From the NCBI RefSeq assembly GCF_014196625.1, contig NZ_JACIDZ010000006.1, forward strand, positions 124,001-188,000: a DNA stretch of 64,000 bases, given 5' to 3'. Shown piece by piece: positions 1 through 9,118 of this stretch. Source of the DNA: Martelella radicis. Lineage in GTDB: Bacteria; Pseudomonadota; Alphaproteobacteria; Rhizobiales; Rhizobiaceae. A program made the position numbers and the translations under genes. The notes beneath the pieces were generated by a model that worked only from the letters and a program-made list of their open reading frames with translations, searched no databases and was not told the DNA's origin. Position 1 is the first letter of the stretch. Each line of letters begins with the position of its first letter.

Positions 1-149
1 CGGCGCTGCGTTTCTTCCTGACGAGGCTTTACGACTGGCTGACGACGCCGGAGGGCGCGCTGGTGGTCAAGAAGGACCCGCTGGAATATCTGCGCTATCT
101 GCGCTTCCATCGCTCGGTGAAAAGCGCCGGCGAATACGGGCTGTCATGA
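1..149 (+). CDS. thrB: Homoserine kinase, C-terminal end (partial)
   Basis: Only the last 48 codons are inside the window (frame starts at base 3). The translated tail, with the stretches [10 protein letters not shown] and [12 protein letters not shown], is typical of the C terminus of the ThrB family of homoserine kinases that use the aminoglycoside-phosphotransferase fold. The enzyme phosphorylates homoserine, the step just before threonine synthase; thrC is also in this window at 10431. The stop codon overlaps the rnhA start (ATG at 146, TGA at 147-149), so the two genes are probably translationally coupled, the arrangement usual in rhizobia. The identification rests on the tail and the neighbour. 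Confidence 0.85.
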   Translation, partial: ALRFFLTRLYDWLTTPEGALVVKKDPLEYLRYLRFHRSVKSAGEYGLS

Positions 150-595
150 GCATGAAGCAGGTCGAGATCTTCACCGACGGGGCCTGTTCCGGCAATCCCG
201 GGCCCGGCGGCTGGGGCGCCGTGCTGCGCTACGGGGACAAGGAGCGCGAGCTTTCGGGCGGCGAGGCGCTTACCACCAACAACCGCATGGAGCTGATGGC
301 GGCGATCGAAGCGCTGAAGGCGCTGAAACAGCCTTGCGCGGTGTCGCTTTATACCGATAGCGTCTATCTGAAGGACGGGATCGGAAAATGGATCCATGGC
401 TGGAAGAAGAACGGCTGGAAAACGGCTGCGAAGAAGCCTGTCAAGAATGCCGAACTCTGGCAAGCGCTCGAGACCGAGCGCAATCGCCATGAGGTTACGC
501 TTTTCTGGGTGAAGGGCCATGCCGGCCACGAGGAAAACGAACGCGCGGACGAACTGGCGCGTCAGGGGATGGAACCATATAAGAAAGGCCGGTAA
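146..595 (+). CDS. rnhA: Ribonuclease HI
   Basis: Cuts the RNA strand of RNA-DNA hybrids, removing R-loops and replication primers. The protein is 149 residues, the normal length. It starts with the hallmark [17 protein letters not shown] (first catalytic Asp at about residue 10), then NNRMELMA (Glu about 48), LYTDSVYL (Asp about 70) and a C-terminal [16 protein letters not shown] segment carrying the last His and Asp. All four catalytic acidic residues of the family are visible. It overlaps the end of thrB by four bases, and the next gene follows about 35 bases later. Confidence 0.97.
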   Translation: MSMKQVEIFTDGACSGNPGPGGWGAVLRYGDKERELSGGEALTTNNRMELMAAIEALKALKQPCAVSLYTDSVYLKDGIGKWIHGWKKNGWKTAAKKPVKNAELWQALETERNRHEVTLFWVKGHAGHEENERADELARQGMEPYKKGR

Positions 596-630
596 TGGCG
601 CGGGCGCCCTTGCCGCCATGGAGGATGTTC

Positions 631-939
631 ATGATCTTGCATTGTGTTTTCATACGGTTTCGACAGGAGGTCACTGCCTCCGAGAAGGAAGCGATCTATG
701 CCGGCATCGCCGCGCTCAAGGGCATCATCGACGGCATCGTCGATGTGAAGGCGGGGCCGAATGTTTCGCCGGAAGGGCTCGACAGCGGCTACGGAGACGG
801 TTTCGCCGTTACCTTCGAGAACGCCGCGGCGCGCGATGCCTATCTCGACCATCCAGATCACAAGGCCGTCGGTGAGAAGATTGTGGCGGCTGCAGCAGGC
901 GGCATGTCGGGTCTTCTCGTCTTCGACATGAAGGTTTGA
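631..939 (+). CDS. Dabb (stress-responsive A/B barrel) family protein
   Basis: A 102-residue protein matching the small ferredoxin-like Dabb barrel: it begins ILHCVFIRFRQ, has a central GYGDGFAVTFENAAARDAYL strand-helix unit and a DHPDHKAV segment typical of the family. These domains usually form dimeric barrels, and their function in bacteria is mostly unknown. The open frame reaches back to base 595, but an ATG at 631 preceded by GGAGG (620-624) is the better start; it removes a Pro/Arg-rich leader unlike the family. It sits directly after rnhA on the same strand and may be cotranscribed. The family is well supported; the role is not known. Confidence 0.82.
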   Translation: MILHCVFIRFRQEVTASEKEAIYAGIAALKGIIDGIVDVKAGPNVSPEGLDSGYGDGFAVTFENAAARDAYLDHPDHKAVGEKIVAAAAGGMSGLLVFDMKV

Positions 940-943
940 GACA

Positions 944-2068
944 TCACGCGACGAGGCGCACGATCAGTCTTCCCGCAGGCAAGAGCGCGATCCGCCACGA
1001 CAGCCTGAGCAGGCGAAAGCCGAAATAGGCCGCACCCGCAAGCCAGACGGCAAAAGAGGCCGTCCAGCTTGCCGCGCTGAGCAAAAGCCCTCCAAGGGTG
1101 ATGGCGCCGGATCCAAGAAGAAGCAGGACAGCGCGGAAGCGCTTGCCGACCCGCGCGGAAAGCTTGCCGAGCTTGCCGAGGTCGGCGGGCGTGTCGGCTA
1201 CCTTCAGCATGTCCGTTCCGGCCCTGAGACCCTGCTTGGTCATCACTGTGCCAACATTGGCCGCGGCGTCCTGCATGCGCATCAGCGGTTTGGCATTGAG
1301 CGAAGAGGAAAGAGCGCGGCTTGCGGCCGGCACATTGCCGCGCTTGAGCATGGGCACGGCCGTGCGCAGGGCGGGCGCGTTGACGGCCTGGCGCGAGAGG
1401 CGGGTGAAGGAGCGTCTCAGCGGCGCCGTCAGCGCACCGGTCTTGCCTGCCGCCTTCAGCGCGCTGGTGCCCACTTTGGCGGCCGTCGCCGATCCCGCCG
1501 AGAGGATCACGGCTCCGGTAATCGCCAGACCTGCGACCGATATCCCGAGGATGAAAGGGTCGTATTCCTCGCCGGAGAGATAGGCGTCGCCCTCGATGAT
1601 GATGTCGCGCACGTCGCCGACCGTCGTCAGGTCGGTGGCAACCGCGCCGATCAGGCCTGCCGTGCTGTCGGGACGGCCGGTCAGAGCCCCCTCGAACAGT
1701 TGCGAGAGCCGGTTGCCGAGGCTGTTTTCGTTGGAGACGGCGACTTCGATACGATCGCGCAGCGCGCCGTCTACGGGAATGTCGCGGTTGTCGGCGAGCG
1801 CCATGACGCTTGCTGCAAGGTCCGGGTCATCGTCCGCAAGCGCCTCCAACATCGCCACTTCGTATTGCGCCGGCGCCAGCCGGTCCAGCCGGTAGTCGGT
1901 GATCGCCACCGGGTCGTTGCGCTCTGCGAGCAGCCGAACGGCATCAATGCCGTTCGGCACGACAAAAGGCGTCGTCACGACAAGGGCCGCAACGAGGACC
2001 GCCGTGCCGATCCCGCGAACCGATTTCCGTGCTCCAAGCCTCATCGCAGCCATTTCCGTTTGCTGCAT
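944..2068 (-). CDS. Hypothetical membrane protein (rhizobial type)
   Basis: A 374-residue protein with no function I recognise. One hydrophobic segment lies near the N terminus (about residues 20-38), and a long soluble region rich in Asp/Glu and Ala (45-165) follows. A second membrane segment is at about 172-192, a basic Ala-rich stretch at about 200-310, and two further hydrophobic helices near 313-347. The C-terminal tail is basic and hydrophobic. The gene is convergent with the Dabb gene, with only four bases between their stops. Composition and codon use resemble the neighbours, so it is probably an ordinary resident gene. Start codons at 2068 and 2044 are both possible. Confidence 0.7.
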   Translation of the reverse strand: MQQTEMAAMRLGARKSVRGIGTAVLVAALVVTTPFVVPNGIDAVRLLAERNDPVAITDYRLDRLAPAQYEVAMLEALADDDPDLAASVMALADNRDIPVDGALRDRIEVAVSNENSLGNRLSQLFEGALTGRPDSTAGLIGAVATDLTTVGDVRDIIIEGDAYLSGEEYDPFILGISVAGLAITGAVILSAGSATAAKVGTSALKAAGKTGALTAPLRRSFTRLSRQAVNAPALRTAVPMLKRGNVPAASRALSSSLNAKPLMRMQDAAANVGTVMTKQGLRAGTDMLKVADTPADLGKLGKLSARVGKRFRAVLLLLGSGAITLGGLLLSAASWTASFAVWLAGAAYFGFRLLRLSWRIALLPAGRLIVRLVA

Positions 2069-2226
2069 TCTAGATCAGCTCTCTCAAAGATTGAAACAAA
2101 TAAATCATTGCAATCTCGGCTGGCCGGAAGCGGGCGCCCGGGCCGTCAGCCAGGCGCGGGCGTGCCTTTTTGGGTGTCTGGATGTGCGGGCGGGCCGGAG
2201 GAAAACCTGCGGCCCGGCCAAAACGA

Positions 2227-2712
2227 TCAGAGCTGGCCGAGAATGGTTGCGGCGGCCGAAACCGTGGCCTCGCCGGAATTGTCCTCGACGTTCAGCTCTT
2301 CGACGACGCCGTCCTTGACCAGCATGGAATAGCGCTTGGAGCGGGTGCCCAGCCCGCCGCCCGAAAGGTCGAGCTCCATGCCCAGAGCCTTTGCGAACGC
2401 GCCGTCGGGGTCGGCGAGATAACGGATCTTGCCTTCGCCGCCCGTTGCCTTGGCCCAGCCGCCCATGACGAATGGATCGTTGACGGCGACGACAGCGATC
2501 TCGTCGACGCCGCGCGAGAGGATGGCGTCCCGGTTTTCCAGATAGGTGGGCAGATGGTTGATCGAGCAGGTGGGCGTGAAGGCGCCCGGCACGGCAAACA
2601 GCACCACCCGCTTCGACTTGAAGAATTCATCGCTTGCGACTTTCTCCGGCCCGTTTTCCGTCAGTTCCATGAAGGTCGCGGAAGGCAGGGTGTCTCCCTT
2701 GGCAATCGGCAT
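2227..2712 (-). CDS. Peroxiredoxin, Prx5-type, single cysteine
   Basis: A thiol peroxidase that reduces hydrogen peroxide and alkyl hydroperoxides. The 161-residue protein carries the Prx5 signature VPGAFTPTCS with the peroxidatic cysteine at residue 49. I see no other cysteine, so it should work as a 1-Cys enzyme recycled by an external thiol such as glutathione/glutaredoxin rather than by an internal disulfide. The open frame runs back to 3129, but the ATG at 2712 starts the family's typical N terminus (MPIAKGDTLP) and is preceded by GAGGA at good spacing. It lies just downstream of the DsbD-N-like gene on the same strand (44-base gap), suggesting a small redox unit. Confidence 0.92.
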   Translation of the reverse strand: MPIAKGDTLPSATFMELTENGPEKVASDEFFKSKRVVLFAVPGAFTPTCSINHLPTYLENRDAILSRGVDEIAVVAVNDPFVMGGWAKATGGEGKIRYLADPDGAFAKALGMELDLSGGGLGTRSKRYSMLVKDGVVEELNVEDNSGEATVSAAATILGQL

Positions 2713-2755
2713 CTTGAAATCCTCTTTGCGTTTGTTGAAAAGGCGTAATGAGGAC

Positions 2756-3589
2756 TTAGGGTCGCATGCGGGCGATGACAAGCGGTGTTTCCATGGTGCG
2801 ATCGCCGGATTTCGCCAGTAACAGCCAGTCTCCGTGTTCCGGATCGGCATCCTGCGGCAGGGCGGACAGGGGAATGTCGATAACGTAATGCCCGTCCGCA
2901 AGCCGCCCGGCAGGCGCTTCGACAATATAGCCGCTGCTGTTGGCGAGAGTGATCTCGCGTGCGGCATCCACATCGGGAAGGGTGAGCGAAATCCGGATGA
3001 AGTCGGGGCCCACAAACGCATCATCAACCTGGAAATCCGCCGAGGGCTTTTCGGGAAGGCTCGCGCGGGCGACGGCCAGAATGGCTCTTTCGACGGGCGT
3101 TTCCTCAAAGGCCTTTTCTTCGGGGGCAATTTCGAAACTTGCCTGGAAGGGGATGCAGATATCCTTGCAGAGCCCGATGAAGGCCGAGACTGTGAGGGCC
3201 GGAAGAGTGCCGGGTTCAGCCTTCAGCTCCAGCGGAAAGGTCACCGGGCCGTCATAGCCCATGTCGGTTGCCGCCGCGATCTTCAGCCTCTTCGGCACGG
3301 GGTATTCAATTGCCTGAAATCGGACGCCGTCCGTCCCGGTGACGTCGATCTGCGGAGGTATGCCGCTTTCACCAGGCTCGCGCCAATAGGTGATGAAGCC
3401 CGGATCCGGCTCGACCTGCAGAGCGGCCCTGATCGTGCCGTCGCTTGCCGGCGGCGTGACGATGACGCGCATGCGTCCGCCCATGTCCTCCGCCCACGGC
3501 GTTGCGGCCGCTTGCGCGTGGATCGCCGAAGCGCAGGAGAGAAGGCCCAGAATAGCGGCGGCAGAAATTTGATAAATCCAGCGTTGCAT
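2756..3589 (-). CDS. DsbD N-terminal-domain-like periplasmic protein
   Basis: A 277-residue exported protein. Residues 1-25 form a signal peptide (hydrophobic AAILGLLSCASAIHA). The mature part resembles the periplasmic alpha domain of the thiol reductase DsbD: YWREPGESGIPP near residue 70, a PVTFPLEL strand near 115-122, and a cysteine pair in GLCKDICIPF (Cys141 and Cys145), the position of the exchange cysteines of that domain. The membrane and thioredoxin parts of full DsbD are absent, so this is a stand-alone domain, likely taking electrons from another membrane protein such as CcdA or ScsB. Partner and substrate are inferred only. The peroxiredoxin gene follows it. Confidence 0.8.
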   Translation of the reverse strand: MQRWIYQISAAAILGLLSCASAIHAQAAATPWAEDMGGRMRVIVTPPASDGTIRAALQVEPDPGFITYWREPGESGIPPQIDVTGTDGVRFQAIEYPVPKRLKIAAATDMGYDGPVTFPLELKAEPGTLPALTVSAFIGLCKDICIPFQASFEIAPEEKAFEETPVERAILAVARASLPEKPSADFQVDDAFVGPDFIRISLTLPDVDAAREITLANSSGYIVEAPAGRLADGHYVIDIPLSALPQDADPEHGDWLLLAKSGDRTMETPLVIARMRP

Positions 3590-3690
3590 TCGGTCTATTT
3601 AGCGCAGGCGCCCATCCGCCGCCACGCACGTCTTTGTCTTTTCGGACAAATTGATTTGAACATTGCGTGACCTTGCCCCATGTTGCTCCT

Positions 3691-4344
3691 ATGCCTACGA
3701 TGAACTTCGAAAGCGGCGCGAACACTTTGCTGGAGGCCGACTTGTTTGACAACCTGATGACAGGGCGCGAGCGGGGCCCATTCGACGGCCAGTTCCTGAT
3801 CGCCATGCCGCAACTTGCGGAAAGCGATTTTGAACGCAGCGTGATCTATATCTGCGCCCATTCCGAAGATGGCGCGATGGGTTTCGTCATCAATCGCGCC
3901 CAGTCCGTGACCTTTCCCGAAGTGCTGGAACAGCTCAAGCTGGTCGGCGAGGGCATGCCGGATCTTTCCGCGCCGGGGATCGGAGATTTCCCCGTTCTGT
4001 GCGGAGGACCTGTGGAGCCCGGCCGCGGCTTCGTGCTCCATTCCGACGACTATGCCGGCGACGGCAGCATTCCGATCACCGACGAGTTGTTCATGACCGG
4101 CACGCTGGACGTGCTGCGTTCGGTTGCCGCCGGCAAAGGGCCCGACAAGGCAATTCTGGTGCTCGGCTATGCCGGTTGGGCGCCCGGACAGCTCGAAGGC
4201 GAGATCGCCAACAACGACTGGCTCACCTGTCCGGCGATCGAGGATCTGCTGTTCGACCGCGATCTCGACAGCAAATATGAGCGCGCGCTGTTCTCCATGG
4301 GCGTGCGTCCGTCCTCTCTCTCCTCCAATGTCGGGCATGCCTGA
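3691..4344 (+). CDS. YqgE/AlgH family protein
   Basis: Member of the widespread YqgE/AlgH (UPF0301) family, whose biochemical role is unclear. Family marks: GQFLIAMPQL close to the N terminus, SVIYICAHSEDGAMGFVINR, a GGPVEPGRGFVLH segment in the middle and LVLGYAGWAPGQLEGEI towards the C terminus. The start is uncertain. GTG at 3667, ATG at 3691 and ATG at 3700 are in frame and none has a clear ribosome binding site; 3691 is chosen as a compromise. It is divergent from the DsbD-like gene with about 100 bases between them. The call is sure, the start less so. Confidence 0.9.
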   Translation: MPTMNFESGANTLLEADLFDNLMTGRERGPFDGQFLIAMPQLAESDFERSVIYICAHSEDGAMGFVINRAQSVTFPEVLEQLKLVGEGMPDLSAPGIGDFPVLCGGPVEPGRGFVLHSDDYAGDGSIPITDELFMTGTLDVLRSVAAGKGPDKAILVLGYAGWAPGQLEGEIANNDWLTCPAIEDLLFDRDLDSKYERALFSMGVRPSSLSSNVGHA

Positions 4345-4418
4345 AACAAATCGGCGGCATTTCCGTTTACCGGACGCTGTCGGCCGCTGATGAGCGCGGT
4401 CGCGACTGTGAGGTTCTC

Positions 4419-5474
4419 ATGAAGATATTTGAATGCGACCATTGCCGCCAAGCCATCTATTTCGACAACGAGGTCTGCGTCGCCTGTGGGCATCGGTTGG
4501 GTTTCGATCCTGATACGATTGCCATGTATGCCCTGAAGCCGGTGGATGCGGTCAACTGGCACAAGGCCGACGAAACCGGGCGGCAGTTCCGCTTCTGCGA
4601 CAACGCCCAGTTCAACGTCTGCAACTGGCTGCTGCCGGAAGGCAGCGACGAGCCCTTCTGCCCGTCCTGCCGGCACAACAACCTTATCCCGGACACGAGC
4701 ACCGAAATCGGCCTTGCCCGTTTCGGCAGGATCGTGGCGGCTGAGCGCCATCTCTTCTATTCGCTGCTGCGCTGGGATGTCGACACGCCGACGCGCGCCG
4801 AGGATCCCGATTGCGGGCTGGTCTTCGATTTTCTCGAGGATAGGCTCGATCCGAGCGGCAATCTTCAGCCGGCGATGACCGGGCATGAAAACGGCCTGAT
4901 TTCCCTGCGCGTTGCCGAGGCCGACGACGTCACGCGCGAGATTGCGCGCCAGCAGATGAACGAGCCCTACCGGACCCTGCTCGGCCATTTCCGCCACGAG
5001 GTCGGCCATTATGTCTGGGATCGGTTGGTGCGGGATGGCGGCAGGCTTGAGGAATTCCGCGCGCTTTTCGGAGACGAGCGACTGGATTACCAGGCAGCGT
5101 TGCAGATTCATTATGAAAACGGGCCGCCGGCCGGTTGGCCGGACAATTACGTCAGCGCCTATGCCTCGACGCACCCCTGGGAGGACTTTGCCGAAAGCTT
5201 CGCCCATGCGCTGCATATCGTCGATACGCTGGAAACCGCTCGCGCCTTCGGGCTGATGCTGGACGATGCCAGCCTGGAACCGCTCGGCGACCCTTACAAA
5301 TGCGCAAGCGGAAAGCGATTGGCCGATGCCTGGGTGCCGCTGACCATCGCGATGAACGCCATCCACAAATCGATGGGCCAGAAGGATTTCTATCCCTTCG
5401 TGCTGACGCTCGAGATCATCCGCAAGCTCGATTTCGTCTTCGCCCTGCTGATCCGGCAGATGAGCGAGGACTGA
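4419..5474 (+). CDS. Putative zinc-binding metallopeptidase with N-terminal zinc ribbons
   Basis: A 351-residue cytoplasmic protein. The N terminus holds paired cysteines like a rubredoxin-type zinc ribbon (CDHC at 6-9, CVAC at 20-23), followed by further cysteines at 60, 68, 81 and 84. The middle has FRHEVGHYVWDRL, a HExxH zinc-peptidase motif with H193, E194 and H197. A later acidic/His segment (WEDFAESFAHALHI) fits the third ligand region of this putative metallopeptidase family. The ATG at 4419 follows GAGG at the right distance. The gene is about 75 bases downstream of the YqgE-like gene and convergent with the GGDEF-EAL gene. Substrate unknown. Confidence 0.82.
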   Translation: MKIFECDHCRQAIYFDNEVCVACGHRLGFDPDTIAMYALKPVDAVNWHKADETGRQFRFCDNAQFNVCNWLLPEGSDEPFCPSCRHNNLIPDTSTEIGLARFGRIVAAERHLFYSLLRWDVDTPTRAEDPDCGLVFDFLEDRLDPSGNLQPAMTGHENGLISLRVAEADDVTREIARQQMNEPYRTLLGHFRHEVGHYVWDRLVRDGGRLEEFRALFGDERLDYQAALQIHYENGPPAGWPDNYVSAYASTHPWEDFAESFAHALHIVDTLETARAFGLMLDDASLEPLGDPYKCASGKRLADAWVPLTIAMNAIHKSMGQKDFYPFVLTLEIIRKLDFVFALLIRQMSED

Positions 5475-5531
5475 GGCATTGCGCCCGGTCGGCTGCCGCG
5501 CTGCAGCTCAGGACCGGCCGCCCGATGTTTT

Positions 5532-8429
5532 TCAAGCCTCGGCGGCGGCGACTTCCTTGAGCAGGCGAAGCGCTGTCGGGGCTGCGACAGAAGCGCCGTA
5601 GAGCGGGCCGCTGGCATAGGTGCAGCCGGCATCTCCAAGCGCCTGCGCGTCAACCTCGATTGCGACATCCGTGACGCCGACGGAGGTGCCGAGCCTCGAG
5701 GCCAGTTCGGTGAAGGCCTTGACCACATCCGTCTGTGTCTCGCCATTCTGCTTGAAAACGGCATTGTCGACATAGGTCGCGTCGAAGCGGAAACCCTTGA
5801 GCAGTGTCAGCGAGCCGTGACCGTTGCCGAAGCCGGACAGCGTCACGCCCGCGCCGATCGTGCGCAGGTACTGGAGCGCGAGCTTGGCCTGTTCGGGCGC
5901 TTTCTGGACGACATCCTCGGGAATGGAGAAGACCACCTGGCGCGGCGCGTTTTCCGATTGGCGCACCAGGCTCTCCAGTTCGATCAGTGTGCTGGTTCTC
6001 AGCATCTCAGTGCAGTTGAGTTCGATCGACACGAAAGGGCGGACCTTAGGCAAGGTCTGCTGCCAGGCGGAGAGATCTTCCAGGGCCTGGCGAACGGTAT
6101 AGAGCACCAGTTCCGCTGAACGCTCCGCCTCGCGGCTGATCTCGAAGATCTCCCCAGTCGAAATCTCGCCGCGCTGGGGATGTTTCCAGCTCAATACGCA
6201 GGCGAATCCGGCCACCCTGTGGTTTTCCAGGCGCATGACCGGGCGGTAGAACACCGACATTTCCTTGCGGTCGATGGCGCGCCCGAGATCGGCCTCGACG
6301 CGTTTGCGTTCGTCATCAAGCATGCGCAATGCGGGTCGGTAGGTCTCTACCTTGTTGCCGCCCATGCGCTTGGCGCGCAGCATGGCAAGCCGTGCATCCT
6401 CCAGGAAAACTTCTGCCGATTCGGGCGCGTCATGCCAGGAAGCGATTCCGATGGAAGCCCTCAGAGCGATCTCGCGGTTCTCGAACGTAATCGGCACATC
6501 GATTGCGGCCACCAGCGCATCGGCGAATTCCGCGACGGCATCGGGTTCGGTCTCCGATTGCAGCACGATGGCGAAACTGTTGCCCGAAAGTCTGGTCAGC
6601 GTGTCCTCGGGTTTCAGCAGCCGCTGGATCCGGCGCGTGAGCGCGATCAGGATGTTGTCGCCGGCAGCAAAGCCGAGCGTTTCGTTGATGTCGCTGAACC
6701 GGTCGATGTCGGCGACGATCAGCGTCGGCCGCATGTCCGGCATGGTCTTCGACATGGCGATCAGATAGCTCAGCCGGTCGATCAGGATGGTATGGCTGGG
6801 CAGCCCCGTGAGATTGTCCACGACGGCATCCTGCAACAGGCGCTGGGTGCTGACCTTCTGGTCGGTCTGGTCTGTCAGCGTACCGACGCAACGGATCACC
6901 TCGCCGTCGGTGGAAAGCACCGGCCGCGCGCGGATCAGCATCCAGTGGTAATGCCCGTCATTGGCGCGGATGCGGAATTCGAGCTTCAGCCTGCCGCGCC
7001 GCCATTCGAGAAACAGGTCGAGCGTGGAGCGGAACCGGTCGCGATCTCCCGGGTGCAGATATTGCAGCCATGAGCGGGCAGGACCGTTGAGCGTGCCGGG
7101 AGAGAGGCCGAGCTTGGGCGCGAAATCCGGTTCGGTGACGATCCGGTCACGTCCCACATCCCAGTCCCAGACGGTTGCTTCCGTACCGAGAAGGGCAAGC
7201 GCCTGACGCTCAAGATCGGAAAACAGCCCGGGCTGATAGGCGCCGCCGGCGAAGGAATGCTGAATGACGGTAAATCCGAGCAGCAGCACGATCAGCACAA
7301 GCCCACCGTCAAGCGCGGGCTGGACGATGTCATTGTCCACGCGCCCGGTCACCGTCATCCAGGCGGCAAAGAGCCAGGCAACGATCAGCGCCCAGGCCGG
7401 CATCAGCAGGATCGCGCGGTCATAACGGCGAAGGCTGAGATAGACCATCAGCACGATGCCGGCGAGGACCGTCGCGGCAAAGGAGATGCGCGCAATACCG
7501 GCTGCTGCGGAAGGATCAAACAGAGCCAGGCCGAAAAGCGCCATGAGCAGCACGCCCCAGGCCGCGGCGGCATAGCCGAGCTGGGCGTGCCAGCGGGCCA
7601 GGTTCAGATAGGTGAACAGGAAGACCACCAGGCTGAAGGCAATCGCCACATCGGCGCTTGCCCGCCAGATGCGCAGATCGCCGGGTGAGAGCGGGATAAG
7701 CTGATTGAGGAAGCTGAAATCGATCGCAACGTATAGCAGCACCGACCAGGCCAGCATCGCCGTCGCTGGCAGAACGGACGTCCCCTTCACCACGAAAAGG
7801 ATGCTCAGGAAAACGGCCAGCAGGCCGGCAATGCCAAGCACCACGCCGTGGTAAAGTGTGAAGGCGTTTTCCGTATCCTTGTAGGCTTCCGGCTGCCAGA
7901 GATAGAGCTGAGGCAGTTCGGCGGTGTCGAGTTCCGCCACGAAGGTGATGACCGCGCCGGGATTGAGCGTAATCGAGAACACATCGGCATCGTCGCTTGT
8001 CACCCGGTTGAGCGCGAAACCTTCCGACGGCGTGATCGCCGCGATCCGCGCCGATCCGAGGTCCGGCCAGAACATGCCGGAGCCGGGCAGGCGGAAATGC
8101 GGGGCGACGATCAGGCGCTCAAGCTGTTCGTCGGAGATGTTTGCGAGCGAGAAGACCGCCCAGTCGCCCGAATGTCCGGCATTGCCGGAGCGCACCTCGA
8201 TGCGACGCCTGATGCCGTTGGCATCGGGAACCGTGGAGATCTGCAGCACACTGCCTTCATTGGGGTAGAGGTCGACATGATTGGTCAGGTCGATCGCGAT
8301 ATCGCCGCGCGAAACCTCGACCGGCTCAAGCGCCAGGGCCGGGATGGCCTGGGACAGGACAACCATGGCCAGGACAAGAATGGCAAGGGCGTGTCGGCCG
8401 ATCCGGCTGAGGTTTGGAGGCATGCGCAT
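5532..8429 (-). CDS. 7TMR-DISM / PAS / degenerate GGDEF-EAL membrane protein (RgsP-like)
   Basis: A 965-residue multidomain protein: signal peptide (1-33), periplasmic 7TMR-DISM-type sensor domain (about 40-180), seven or so membrane helices (about 195-390), a PAS domain (415-525), a GGDEF-type domain (535-700) and an EAL-type domain (715-950). Both cyclic-di-GMP domains look worn: the GG(D/E)EF site reads SGNSF (615-619), the EAL site reads FACVL (742-746), and the DDFGTG loop reads SGFGNG (865-870). Architecture and length match RgsP, a rhizobial polar-growth factor; that match is from memory, not a search. Loss of key residues argues for a structural or ligand-binding role instead of making or breaking c-di-GMP. 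The acetyltransferase gene lies immediately upstream on the same strand. Confidence 0.85.
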   Translation of the reverse strand: MRMPPNLSRIGRHALAILVLAMVVLSQAIPALALEPVEVSRGDIAIDLTNHVDLYPNEGSVLQISTVPDANGIRRRIEVRSGNAGHSGDWAVFSLANISDEQLERLIVAPHFRLPGSGMFWPDLGSARIAAITPSEGFALNRVTSDDADVFSITLNPGAVITFVAELDTAELPQLYLWQPEAYKDTENAFTLYHGVVLGIAGLLAVFLSILFVVKGTSVLPATAMLAWSVLLYVAIDFSFLNQLIPLSPGDLRIWRASADVAIAFSLVVFLFTYLNLARWHAQLGYAAAAWGVLLMALFGLALFDPSAAAGIARISFAATVLAGIVLMVYLSLRRYDRAILLMPAWALIVAWLFAAWMTVTGRVDNDIVQPALDGGLVLIVLLLGFTVIQHSFAGGAYQPGLFSDLERQALALLGTEATVWDWDVGRDRIVTEPDFAPKLGLSPGTLNGPARSWLQYLHPGDRDRFRSTLDLFLEWRRGRLKLEFRIRANDGHYHWMLIRARPVLSTDGEVIRCVGTLTDQTDQKVSTQRLLQDAVVDNLTGLPSHTILIDRLSYLIAMSKTMPDMRPTLIVADIDRFSDINETLGFAAGDNILIALTRRIQRLLKPEDTLTRLSGNSFAIVLQSETEPDAVAEFADALVAAIDVPITFENREIALRASIGIASWHDAPESAEVFLEDARLAMLRAKRMGGNKVETYRPALRMLDDERKRVEADLGRAIDRKEMSVFYRPVMRLENHRVAGFACVLSWKHPQRGEISTGEIFEISREAERSAELVLYTVRQALEDLSAWQQTLPKVRPFVSIELNCTEMLRTSTLIELESLVRQSENAPRQVVFSIPEDVVQKAPEQAKLALQYLRTIGAGVTLSGFGNGHGSLTLLKGFRFDATYVDNAVFKQNGETQTDVVKAFTELASRLGTSVGVTDVAIEVDAQALGDAGCTYASGPLYGASVAAPTALRLLKEVAAAEA

Positions 8430-8438
8430 CTTCGCTCT

Positions 8439-9059
8439 TCAATTCCCTTTGGCTTCGTGATCATCTTTCAGCAGGGCATAAAGGTGATGATCCTGCCACT
8501 GGCCGTTGATGCGAAGGTATTTTTGCAAATGCCCCTCCTTGGTGAAGCCTGCCTTTTGCAGCAGCGAAGCACTGCGGTTGTTTGAGGGGATACAGGCGGC
8601 CTCGATGCGGTGCAACCTCAACTCTTGAAAGATATAGGGAATTACAAGCTGAAGTGCGGCAAACATATGGCCTTTGCCGGCATGGGGCTCGCCCATCCAG
8701 TAGCCCAGCATGCACATTTGAGCGACGCCGCGCCGGATCAGTCCGATGGTGATTCCGCCGGCAAGCGTGTTTGTCTCCTTCAGGAAAATAAAGAGCTGGA
8801 TACTGCTGCCCTCATCGAACTCGCTGTTGAGACGGGCAATGCGTCTGCGGAAGAGACGCTCGGTCAAGTCGTCGACGTTCCAGAGCGGTTCCCACGGCTG
8901 CAGGAAAGACCGGCTGCGCATGCGCAGTTGCCGCCAGTCATGATAGTCGGAAGCGCGCGGAAGGCGCAGCAGGTGCGTTTCGGACTGAATGGCGAATCGG
9001 CGTCGCCGCAATGTTCTAGGCGCGGCAAACAAGGCGAACAACTGACTGTCTCCGCTCAA
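8439..9059 (-). CDS. GNAT acetyltransferase, RimJ/RimL type
   Basis: A 206-residue acetyltransferase of the RimJ/RimL subgroup, which acetylates N-terminal residues of ribosomal proteins or other amines with acetyl-CoA. Visible family features are LRLPRASDYHDW at the start of the fold, the LGYWMGEPHAGKGHMFAAL motif A that binds CoA, and IEAACIPSNNRSASLLQKAGF near the C terminus, typical of the RimJ group. Its stop is only nine bases from the start of the GGDEF-EAL gene downstream, so the two are probably cotranscribed with the M16 peptidase gene upstream (59-base gap). The actual substrate cannot be told from sequence. Confidence 0.87.
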   Translation of the reverse strand: MSGDSQLFALFAAPRTLRRRRFAIQSETHLLRLPRASDYHDWRQLRMRSRSFLQPWEPLWNVDDLTERLFRRRIARLNSEFDEGSSIQLFIFLKETNTLAGGITIGLIRRGVAQMCMLGYWMGEPHAGKGHMFAALQLVIPYIFQELRLHRIEAACIPSNNRSASLLQKAGFTKEGHLQKYLRINGQWQDHHLYALLKDDHEAKGN

Positions 9060-9118
9060 CTGGCCTGCCGCCGCCGCACATCAGAACGATACCGCGTTCA
9101 TCGCTCGCCATCCCGTTT

